DNA from: JAATGA01 sp047605605
GTDB taxonomy: Bacteria; Pseudomonadota; Alphaproteobacteria; Rhodobacterales; Rhodobacteraceae
Direction of reading: 5' to 3'
DNA: 35,664 nucleotides
Assembly: GCA_047605605.1 (NCBI GenBank)
Contig: JASGFG010000034.1
Coordinates: forward strand, 1 to 35,664
The translations under genes and the position numbers were made by a program. Under the pieces are notes generated by a model that did not search any database, was not told the origin of the DNA, and was given only the letters and a program-made list of their open reading frames with translations. Shown here in pieces: positions 8,522 to 15,984 of this stretch; the stretch's first letter is position 1; the number at the start of each line of letters is the position of its first letter.

Positions 8522-10354
8522 ATGGGCAGCAGGCCAAGTGTAACCGATCAGGGCAGAGCCGCCTTCCCGCTGCGGCGACAGGAAAGCCGCCATGGCCGCA
8601 TCACCGCCGTCTCGATGATGAAGGACGAAGGACCGTTCGTCCTGGAATGGATCGCCCATCACCTGGCCGTCGGGTTCACCGACATCGTGGTCTATACCAA
8701 CGATTGCAGCGACGGCACCGACGACATGCTGATCCGGCTGGAGGAGCTGGGGCTGGCCCATCACCGCCGCAACGTCATTCCGCCGGGGCAGCGGCCGCAG
8801 CCCTCGGCGCTGAACTACGCCCAGGAGGAGCCGCTGGTCTGCGAAAGCGACTGGGTTCTGGTGTTCGACGCCGACGAGTTCCTGTGTATCCGCCACGGCG
8901 ACGGCACGCTGGACCCGATGCTGGACGATGCGGTGGCCCAGGGGGCGAACGGCATCGTCATCACCTGGCGCATATTCGGCTCGGGCGGGGTGCAGGACTG
9001 GTCGCGCGATCCGGTTACGGAACAATACCGGATGGCGGCGCCCCCCGACTGGAACAAGGGCTGGGGGGTCAAGACCCTGTTCCGCTTCGATCCCGACCAC
9101 TGGAAGCTGGGCATCCACCGCCCCAAGATGAAGAACAAGTGGCTTGAGACGGATTTTCCCGACAGCATCAAATGGCTGAACGGGTCGGGCCGCCCGATGG
9201 AGGATTACTTCAAGTTCCGGGGCTGGCGGTCGATCACGCGGACCATCGGCTATGACTGGGCGCAGATGAACCACTATGCCGTCAAGTCGATCGACAGCTA
9301 TGCGATCCGCAAGTTCCGCGGCAACGTGAACTTCAAGAAAGACAAGTATAACGCCGATTACTGGTCGCTTCAGGACCGCAACGAGGTGCGCGACGACACG
9401 ATGCTGCGCTATTCGGCGGAACGGCGGCGGATCTTTGACCTGCTGCTGACCGATCCGGTTCTGAACCGGCTGCATTTCGCGGCGCTGGACCGGGCCGAGG
9501 CGCGGCTGGCCGAGTTCAAGGCGACGCCGGCCTATGCCGAGCTGGTGGCGGGGCTGAAGGCTGCGGCACAGGTGCCCCTGGCCGAGGTGACGGCGAAGCC
9601 CCCGCAGGCGCGCGATCCCGAAAAGATCGCCGCCCTGATGAGCCGCGTGGAAAAGACCGTGGGCGAGAAACAGCGCGCCGCCCGCAAGGCCGCCGCCCCC
9701 GCGCCGCGCGGCAGCGGTCTGGCCGATCCGCCGGCGGTTGCAGCGCCGGGCGATGTGCCATGGCATCCCAACCACGATGTGCTGTTGCCCGCCGACCCGC
9801 GGTTCTTTGGCGCGACCGCATTGGCCCAGATCGTGTCCGGCAAGTTTGAACGCGGGCTGGCGCGGGCGCTGGCCCGTCTGGTCGAAGGCGCGACGTCGCA
9901 TCTGGACATCGGCGCGGGTTGCGGGTTTCGCGTGGCGCTGCTGGCGCGGGCCTTTCCCGACCTGGCCCAGACCGCGTTCGAGGACCATCCCGCCCGCGCC
10001 CGCCTGATCGCCGAGGTTCTGGACAGGAACGCGGTTTCCGGCCCCCGCATCGCCACCGGCCAGATGGGCGAGGACGGGCTGGCCCGGCTGGTGGCTGAGG
10101 TGCGGCCCGACAGCGTGATCGTCGCCGATCCGGCCGTCTCGCCCGAGGCGCTGGCCCAGGCCCTGCGCACGGCTGCGATCCGTCCCAAGGTGCTGATCGT
10201 GACCGGACAGGCGGTGCAGGCGCGCGAGGGCTGGGTGCGGGTCTTTGCCCCCGATGCCCCGCCGCCCGCCGATGCCGCACTGCCCGACTATCTTGTGGTG
10301 CGGTTCCCGCCCCGCGAAACATCCCCCATTCCCGGCGCAGCCCTTGCCGGATGA
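8522..10354 (+). CDS. Glycosyltransferase family 2-like protein with C-terminal methyltransferase-like domain
   Basis: The N-terminal half (about residues 26-310) starts with RITAVSMMKDEGPFVLEW. It includes TNDCSDGTDDML and the acidic metal/nucleotide-sugar motif DADE at residues 116-119 in WVLVFDADEF. This pattern is typical of bacterial GT2-like proteins that transfer sugars to surface polysaccharides. A charged, Ala/Pro-rich linker follows. From about residue 459 there is a Rossmann-type stretch, HLDIGAGCGFRVALLARAF, then an acidic residue after the second strand (FEDHPARAR), as in SAM-dependent methyltransferases. The second domain is weaker and may be degenerate. The product is 610 residues with no signal peptide, so it is cytoplasmic. 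ATG at 8522 is chosen; an in-frame start at 8462 would add 20 Arg-rich residues. Acceptor is unknown. Confidence 0.8.
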   Translation: MGSRPSVTDQGRAAFPLRRQESRHGRITAVSMMKDEGPFVLEWIAHHLAVGFTDIVVYTNDCSDGTDDMLIRLEELGLAHHRRNVIPPGQRPQPSALNYAQEEPLVCESDWVLVFDADEFLCIRHGDGTLDPMLDDAVAQGANGIVITWRIFGSGGVQDWSRDPVTEQYRMAAPPDWNKGWGVKTLFRFDPDHWKLGIHRPKMKNKWLETDFPDSIKWLNGSGRPMEDYFKFRGWRSITRTIGYDWAQMNHYAVKSIDSYAIRKFRGNVNFKKDKYNADYWSLQDRNEVRDDTMLRYSAERRRIFDLLLTDPVLNRLHFAALDRAEARLAEFKATPAYAELVAGLKAAAQVPLAEVTAKPPQARDPEKIAALMSRVEKTVGEKQRAARKAAAPAPRGSGLADPPAVAAPGDVPWHPNHDVLLPADPRFFGATALAQIVSGKFERGLARALARLVEGATSHLDIGAGCGFRVALLARAFPDLAQTAFEDHPARARLIAEVLDRNAVSGPRIATGQMGEDGLARLVAEVRPDSVIVADPAVSPEALAQALRTAAIRPKVLIVTGQAVQAREGWVRVFAPDAPPPADAALPDYLVVRFPPRETSPIPGAALAG

Positions 10355-10368
10355 CAAAAGGAGAAACC

Positions 10369-11181
10369 ATGTCCCCCACCCGCCGCCCCGTCGCCTCGCT
10401 CTGGATCGGGCCCAGGCTGCATTACCTGAATCAGCTTTGCCTGCTGTCCCATGTCCAGCAGGGCCATCCCACCACGCTTTACTGCACCGACGAGGTGTCG
10501 AACGTGCCCGAGGGCGTGACCGTGCGCCCCGCGTCGGACATCATGCCGGTGAACATGGACATCGTGAACCAGACCTCGGAAAGCTTCATTTCCAACGTCT
10601 TCCGCTACAAGATGATCCAGGCGACGGATGCGGTCTGGATCGACTGCGACGCCTATTGCCACAAGCCCTTTCCCGACGAGATGACGCGCATCTTTGCGGG
10701 ACACGGGTTCCGCGGCGCGCTGAACTGCGGGGTGGTCTATATCCCGCCCAAGGGCGAGCTGATGGCGCAGCTGCTGGACTATTACGATAACCTGCCCGCC
10801 GCCCCCGCCTGGTTCAACAAGCAGCAGCGCAAGCGGCTGGACAAGCAGGACACGTCGCTGCCACAGGCGGTGCGGATCTACAATGCGGAACGCACGGCCT
10901 TTGGCCCGCAGGCCTTTACCTGGTTCGCGCAGCAGACGGGGGATTACGAACACGCCCTGTCGCATGATGTGCTGTATCCGGTGCCCTTCCAGTTGAACGA
11001 TGTGTTCTACGATCCCTATGGCCGGGTCGAGGGGCATTTCACCGATGCCACGCTGTCGGTCCATCTTTACACCAACGGCACGAAACCCTGGTGGCGCAAG
11101 AACCCGCCGCTGGCGAATTCCTATGTCGCGCGGATGTGCGAGCATATCGGCGTCGATCCCGCGAAGGCGCTGGAGGATTGA
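10369..11181 (+). CDS. Glycosyltransferase with DxD-type motif (sugar-binding family), first of a pair
   Basis: The product has 270 residues. The N-terminus ASLWIGPRLHYLNQLCLLS followed by a short strand and HPTTLYC resembles the opening of DxD-motif sugar transferases of the capsular/TcdA-type group. The putative metal-binding IDCDAYCHKPFPDE lies near residue 102. A substrate loop GALNCGVVYIPPKGEL and a late His, HLYTNGTKPWW, also fit. ATG at 10369 is preferred because AAGGAG (10357-10362) is well placed. No signal peptide or membrane segment is visible. It follows the GT2-like gene after 14 bases and its stop overlaps the start of the next gene (TGATG), so all three transferases are co-translated. 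Donor and acceptor are not predictable. Confidence 0.7.
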   Translation: MSPTRRPVASLWIGPRLHYLNQLCLLSHVQQGHPTTLYCTDEVSNVPEGVTVRPASDIMPVNMDIVNQTSESFISNVFRYKMIQATDAVWIDCDAYCHKPFPDEMTRIFAGHGFRGALNCGVVYIPPKGELMAQLLDYYDNLPAAPAWFNKQQRKRLDKQDTSLPQAVRIYNAERTAFGPQAFTWFAQQTGDYEHALSHDVLYPVPFQLNDVFYDPYGRVEGHFTDATLSVHLYTNGTKPWWRKNPPLANSYVARMCEHIGVDPAKALED

Positions 11182-12071
11182 TGCCCCGCGCGCCCCTGAC
11201 CTTTGTCTATATCGTCGAGCCGCCGGACTATCAGATCTATGCCTGCACGCTGCTGGCCTCGATCCGCAAGTATTTCCCGGCGGATGTGCGCTGCATCGGC
11301 TATTGCCCGGAACACCGGATGGACGATCTGCATCCGTCGGTCTTCAAGGCGCATGAGATGCTGGATGCCGAAATCCGGCCGATGCGGACGCTGGACATGT
11401 GGGACGAACCCTATCCCCATGGCAACAAGATCATCGCCGCGATGCAGCCGCGTGACAGCGCCTATTCCGCCTTCGTCGACAGCGACGTGCTGTTCATGGA
11501 ACCGAACCTGCCCGGAAACCTGATCCGGGCGGGGCATGTTTCCTGTTCCGTCGCCGCCTCGATGATCTGGGCGGAGCAGACGCTCTGGGACCGGATCTAT
11601 CCCGTTTTCGATATGTCCGTGCCGACAGAACGCGTGCGGCTGATGCGTCACAAGGGCAAGCAGGTCGTGCCCTATTTCAGCGCGGGCCTTGTGGTCTTCC
11701 CCGAGGATGCGGGGCCGGGCGGGCGGTTTCCCGATGTCTGGTATGACACAGCCCGGCGGCTGGACCGCGAAACCGACATCGCGAACCGCAGGCCCTATCT
11801 GGACCAGATGACCCTTCCCCTTGCGATCCGCCGGGCGGGGCTGGACTGGAACATCCTGCCCGAGGAACAGCATTACATCCTGGGCGGCAACATGCGGGGC
11901 GAGCCCTTGCCCCAGGAACGGAAAATTTACACCGTCCACTACCGCAATCAGGATATCCTGCGAGAGATCGGCCTGATGCGCCCCGCAAGGAAGCTGCTGA
12001 AGGAGATGATCGGCGTGCCCTATGTCCGCCGGCTCGTTCCGCAGCCGGGGGACGAGACCGAAGAGGCGTAA
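11181..12071 (+). CDS. Glycosyltransferase-like protein with DxD motif, second of a pair
   Basis: The product has 296 residues and begins LTFVYIVEPPDYQIYACTLLASIRKYF, a pattern of nucleotide-diphospho-sugar transferases in which a first strand is followed by a helix. The acidic motif SAFVDSDVLFME (Asp-Ser-Asp) near residue 98 would bind the sugar nucleotide through a metal ion. RRPYLDQMTLPLAIRRAGLDW and HYILGGNMRG resemble the acceptor side of such enzymes. GGAGGA (11172-11177) precedes the ATG at 11181, which shares its A with the previous stop. There is no signal peptide. Family membership is inferred from fold pattern, so precise CAZy family is left open. Confidence 0.7.
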   Translation: MPRAPLTFVYIVEPPDYQIYACTLLASIRKYFPADVRCIGYCPEHRMDDLHPSVFKAHEMLDAEIRPMRTLDMWDEPYPHGNKIIAAMQPRDSAYSAFVDSDVLFMEPNLPGNLIRAGHVSCSVAASMIWAEQTLWDRIYPVFDMSVPTERVRLMRHKGKQVVPYFSAGLVVFPEDAGPGGRFPDVWYDTARRLDRETDIANRRPYLDQMTLPLAIRRAGLDWNILPEEQHYILGGNMRGEPLPQERKIYTVHYRNQDILREIGLMRPARKLLKEMIGVPYVRRLVPQPGDETEEA

Positions 12072-12142
12072 GATCGCATGACAGCCATCCCGGCCCCGTG
12101 GCCCGCCTTTGCGGGCGGCCTTTGCCTGAAAGACCGGCGGCA

Positions 12143-13447
12143 ATGGCCGCGCTGATCGAGGCGGTGCGCTTCGGCTTTGGCCCGCGCGCCGACCAGACGC
12201 TCGACGACGGGCCGCCAGACCCCGCCCGCCTGCTGGCGCAGTTGCAGGCGCCCGAGGATGTGGGGCTTGCCAGTTCCTCGGCCGAAAGGCTGGATCTTCT
12301 GCGCCGGGCCAAGGCCGATATCGACGCGGTAAAGCATACCGGCGTGCCCGCCGATACGGCGAACACCCGCGCGGCAAGGACGCTGCTGCCGGGGGATCAG
12401 CGTGGCTGGATCATGGCGCCCGTGTCGGCATTGCAGGGGTTTCGCGAAAGACTGGTCTATTTCTGGCTGAACCGTATGACGGTGGCCTACCGCGGCAATG
12501 ATGCGCAGTTTTTCCTGCTGCCCTACCGGGACGAGGTGATCCGGCCGCATGTGGGCGGGCGCTTTGCCGACATGCTGGCGGCCTCGGCCTGGCATCCGGC
12601 GATGAACCTCTATCTGGAACAGGCGTTTTCATCGGGACCGAACTCGGCCTTCGGGCGGCGGCGCAAGGCGGGACTGAACGAGAATTACGCGCGCGAATTT
12701 CTGGAACTGCACAGCATGGGGGGCAAGGGGTATACCCAGGCCGATGTGACCGAGCTGGCCCGGCTGTTCACCGGCATGACCTACAGCCGCAAGGATGGCG
12801 TCAGTTTCGTGCCCGGCCGGGCCGAACCGGGGACCAAGACCGTGCTGGGGGACAGCTATGGCAGCGGCGTGGACGAAATCGCCCGGCTGATCGCAACCGT
12901 CGCCCGTCGCCCCGAAACCGCCGCCAGCCTGTCCCATGCGCTGGCGCGGCATTTCCTGCGGCCCGATCCGCCCGCCGATCTGGTGGCGCGGATGGCCGAG
13001 GCCTATCTGCAATCGGATACCGCGCTGGTGCCGGTCTATCGTGTGATGCTGGACCATCCGGCGGCGGCCGACCCTGTGCTGTCGAACGTCCGCAGCCCGG
13101 TGGAATATGTCGCGGCCTCGCTGCGCGCGCTCGGCTCGCCCGAGACGGGAAAGCTCAAACTGGGCGAGCATCTGCGGCGGATGGGCCAGCCGGTCTTTCG
13201 CCCCACGGGCCCGGATGGCTGGCACGAGGCGCCGGACACCTGGATCAGCGGCCCCGCCATTGCCGGGCGGCTTCGCTGGGCCGAGATGCTGGCCCGCGGC
13301 TATGGGCAGGGGGTCGATCCCCGCCAGCTTGCCCCCCGGATGCTGGGGGCGGCCCATGCCGATACGATCCGCGCCGTGGGTCAGGCCGAACAGCGATGGG
13401 AAGGGGTGGCGGTGCTGCTGGCCTCGCCCGATTTCATGCGGAGATAG
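12143..13447 (+). CDS. DUF1800 domain protein
   Basis: Residues at the N-terminus (AVRFGFGPRADQ) and the central FWLNRMTVAYRG, HPAMNLYLEQ, then NENYAREFLELHSMGGKGYTQADVTELARLFTGMTY are the conserved core of DUF1800. C-terminal regions HFLRPDPPADLVARM and VRSPVEYVAASLRALG also fit. Members are found widely in Gram-negative bacteria, almost always next to a DUF1501 gene as here. Their biochemical role is not established. The ATG at 12143 places the RFGFGPR motif at the usual N-terminal position; a GTG at 12098 would add 15 residues. The product has 434 residues and no clear signal peptide. It starts 71 bases after the glycosyltransferase stop. Confidence 0.9.
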   Translation: MAALIEAVRFGFGPRADQTLDDGPPDPARLLAQLQAPEDVGLASSSAERLDLLRRAKADIDAVKHTGVPADTANTRAARTLLPGDQRGWIMAPVSALQGFRERLVYFWLNRMTVAYRGNDAQFFLLPYRDEVIRPHVGGRFADMLAASAWHPAMNLYLEQAFSSGPNSAFGRRRKAGLNENYAREFLELHSMGGKGYTQADVTELARLFTGMTYSRKDGVSFVPGRAEPGTKTVLGDSYGSGVDEIARLIATVARRPETAASLSHALARHFLRPDPPADLVARMAEAYLQSDTALVPVYRVMLDHPAAADPVLSNVRSPVEYVAASLRALGSPETGKLKLGEHLRRMGQPVFRPTGPDGWHEAPDTWISGPAIAGRLRWAEMLARGYGQGVDPRQLAPRMLGAAHADTIRAVGQAEQRWEGVAVLLASPDFMRR

Positions 13448-13450
13448 GCG

Positions 13451-14617
13451 ATGGCAAAAACCTTCCTTCTGTCCCGGCGCGAGTTCCTGATCGGCTGTTC
13501 GGTGGCCGCCAGCCCGCTGCTGACGCCCGTGACTTTCGCGGCGGCACCGGGGGAAAACCGGCTGGTCGTCATCGTGCTGCGCGGGGCGATGGACGGGATG
13601 GACGTGCTGCGCCCCGTTGGCGATCCGGCGCTGCTGGCGCTGCGGCCGGGCCTTGCGGCGGGGGCGGCGGCCGATCCGCTGGTGCTGGACGGGTTCTATG
13701 CGCTGCATCCCGCGCTGTCGGGTCTGATGCCGCTGTGGCAAAAGGGCGAACTGGGCTTTGCCACGGCGGTTGCCACGCCCTATCGCACCCGCAGCCATTT
13801 CGAGGCGCAGGATGCGCTGGAAAGCGGCACGGGCGATGCCGACGGTCCGACCGCCGCCCCGGCCGGGGACGGCTGGCTGAACCGGGCGGTCGGACGGCTG
13901 GGCGGTTTTGACGCCGATACCGCCGTGATGATCGGGCAGGAGCCGATGCTGATCATGGAGGGCGCGGCCCCGGTGCGCCACTGGCTGCCGGTGGACGAGA
14001 GCCGGATGTCCGATCAGGGCGAAAGCCTGCTGATGCGGCTTTACGATGCCGATCCCGCCTTTGCCGCGGCCTGGGCCGAGACGCAGGCGCTTCGTGACGA
14101 GACGACCGACCGCAAGCAGCCGGGCGAGAAAGATCCTCTGGGCCGCTATGTCGCGGAACGGCTGAACGCCGAATCCCGCATCGCGACCTTTTCGGTGGCG
14201 GGCTGGGACACGCATCACAACCAGACCGGCGCGCTGCCGAAACGGCTGGGCCCGCTGGCGGACCTGCTGCTGACGCTGCGGTCGGAACTGGGGCGGCACT
14301 GGGCGCATACCGCGGTGATCGCGCTGACGGAATTCGGCCGCACCGCGCATGAAAACGGCACCGGCGGCACCGATCACGGCACCGGCGGCACGGCGATCCT
14401 GGCGGGGGGCGCGCTGAAGGGCGGCAAGGTCTGGGGGCAATGGCCGGGGCTGGACGAAGCCAGCCTTCTGGACCGCCGCGACCTGATGCCGACCTCCGAC
14501 GTGCGCGGCTATGCGGCGCGGATGCTGCACGAGATGTTCGGGATCGGGCAGGGCGACCTTGAAGCGGCGGTCTTCCCCGGTCTATCCATGCAGGAGATGC
14601 CGCAACTGACCCTGTAG
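13451..14617 (+). CDS. DUF1501 domain protein, Tat-exported
   Basis: The 388-residue product starts with a twin-arginine signal, LSRREFLIG at residues 7-15, followed by a hydrophobic stretch ending at AAAPGENR, so it should be exported folded. The body has LVVIVLRGAMDGMDVLRPV, RTRSHFEAQDALESG, then FSVAGWDTHHNQ, ALTEFGRTAHENG and GTDHGTGGTAILAGG. These metal-ligand-like motifs mark DUF1501, a relative of the alkaline phosphatase/sulfatase superfamily. It starts three bases after the DUF1800 stop, which is the standard pairing. Export with a metal-site core suggests a hydrolase or surface-processing role, but no activity is proven for the family. Confidence 0.92.
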   Translation: MAKTFLLSRREFLIGCSVAASPLLTPVTFAAAPGENRLVVIVLRGAMDGMDVLRPVGDPALLALRPGLAAGAAADPLVLDGFYALHPALSGLMPLWQKGELGFATAVATPYRTRSHFEAQDALESGTGDADGPTAAPAGDGWLNRAVGRLGGFDADTAVMIGQEPMLIMEGAAPVRHWLPVDESRMSDQGESLLMRLYDADPAFAAAWAETQALRDETTDRKQPGEKDPLGRYVAERLNAESRIATFSVAGWDTHHNQTGALPKRLGPLADLLLTLRSELGRHWAHTAVIALTEFGRTAHENGTGGTDHGTGGTAILAGGALKGGKVWGQWPGLDEASLLDRRDLMPTSDVRGYAARMLHEMFGIGQGDLEAAVFPGLSMQEMPQLTL

Positions 14618-14622
14618 GGCGC

Positions 14623-15984
14623 ATGGCCGACCCCGAAGAACAGCGCGACGGCGAAAGCCGCGAGGATCGCCGCCGCCGCCGCAAGGCGCGCAAGACGGCA
14701 TTGCCTGTTCTGCCCCCTGTCGGGCGTCTGGATGCGGCCGCGCTTCTGGGGGACATCGACGCCTGGAACCTGCGGATCGACGGCGACTGGCTGCGGTTCG
14801 ATGCGCGCCTGGGGGATCATCCGCGCGGCTATATGTGCGCCCTGTCAGGCGGCGACATCATCGCCGATGCGCCGGGGCCGCTGCTGGCGGTGCTGGGGAT
14901 CGGCGGGCCGCGGGCCGCGGGGTTCAATGCCGGGCCGTCGCCTTTCGCGCAGAATGTGCTGGCCCCGGCCGACCATATCGGCGCCATCGGCTGCGAGGGG
15001 ACGGCGCTTGCCGCCCGCACCCCCGGCCTGCAACGCATCCCCCACCGCCCGCGAGAGGCGCTGTGCGCCGAAACCCTGCTGGGCTGGCGGGCACTGGCGC
15101 GGCGCGGGCTGCCGCTGATCCTGACGCGGGTGGAGACGGAGGCGGCGGCCTCGGTTGCCGCACTGGGCGAGGGCATCGCCTTCGCCAACTTTCAGATCGC
15201 GCTGGACAATCTGTGCGATGCTGCGGCCAGCCTTGGGCGCCGTGCGCAGGTGCTGGCGGTGACGCTGGCCCATGGGGTCGAGGATCTGGGGACCGATCCC
15301 GCCGCCATCGCCGCCGGTTTCCGCCGCCTGATGGCGCGGATCGAAGGCGCGATGACGGCGCGCGGGCTGGTGCCCCCGACCTTCCTTGCCACGGCCGAGA
15401 CGGGAACCGCCCGCATCGCCAGCCATCCGGCGGTCAGGGCTTTTCACGACCTCGCGCTGCATCCCGGCCCCCACCGGTTGATCCTCCCCGCGCCCGCCTA
15501 TGCCTTTGCACAGGACAGGAACGGCCGCCCGACCGAGGACGGGCGGCTGGACATGGCGCGCATGGACGCCCATGCCCTGACCGCGCTGGAAGGGGGCGGC
15601 GACTGGTTCTGTCCCACCGCCCTGCTGGCGGAAGCGGATGGCGCCCGCATCCGCGTGACCTTTCGCGCGATGGAGCCGCTGGTGATCGACCCCGACCCGC
15701 CCTTGCCCGCTGGGCCGTCTGCCGGGTTCCGGCTGAATGATCCGGGCGTGGCGATCCTGTCGGCGGAACTGGCGGCGGACGATCCGCGTTCGGTCATCCT
15801 GACCTGCGACCGCCCGCCCGCGTCGGGGGCAGAGCTGTGTCTTGCTTGCGACCTGCCCACCACGGACGACCGCCCGCCGAACCGCAGCGCCCTGCGCGAT
15901 CTGTGGACCGCACCGGGGGCGACCGGCCCGCTGCACCGCTGGGCGCTGCCCGCCGCGCTGCCGATCCGACCGGGGGCCGCATGA
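14623..15984 (+). CDS. Conserved-looking protein of unknown function, 453 residues
   Basis: I do not recognise the family. The N-terminus is highly charged (EDRRRRRKARK) and lacks a signal peptide. The middle region has alternating strands and helices with GDIIADAPGPLLAVLGIGG, GAIGCEGTALAART and a helix NFQIALDNLCDAAASLGRRAQVLAV cut here into its parts. The region GRLDMARMDAHALTAL followed by DWFCPTALLAEADG and a beta-rich C-terminus ending LHRWALPAALPI recall SGNH/carbohydrate-esterase-like architectures, but the catalytic triad is not evident, so this remains a guess. It starts five bases after the DUF1501 stop, and its TGA overlaps the sulfatase ATG, so translation is coupled to the sulfatase. 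A role on the same glycan substrate or on sulfatase secretion is plausible. Confidence 0.8.
   Translation: MADPEEQRDGESREDRRRRRKARKTALPVLPPVGRLDAAALLGDIDAWNLRIDGDWLRFDARLGDHPRGYMCALSGGDIIADAPGPLLAVLGIGGPRAAGFNAGPSPFAQNVLAPADHIGAIGCEGTALAARTPGLQRIPHRPREALCAETLLGWRALARRGLPLILTRVETEAAASVAALGEGIAFANFQIALDNLCDAAASLGRRAQVLAVTLAHGVEDLGTDPAAIAAGFRRLMARIEGAMTARGLVPPTFLATAETGTARIASHPAVRAFHDLALHPGPHRLILPAPAYAFAQDRNGRPTEDGRLDMARMDAHALTALEGGGDWFCPTALLAEADGARIRVTFRAMEPLVIDPDPPLPAGPSAGFRLNDPGVAILSAELAADDPRSVILTCDRPPASGAELCLACDLPTTDDRPPNRSALRDLWTAPGATGPLHRWALPAALPIRPGAA

Noticed and set aside
8339..10357. A 672-codon minus-strand frame over the first glycosyltransferase gene
   Set aside because: It shows the same shadow composition, and the plus strand carries the DADE motif and a conserved domain.
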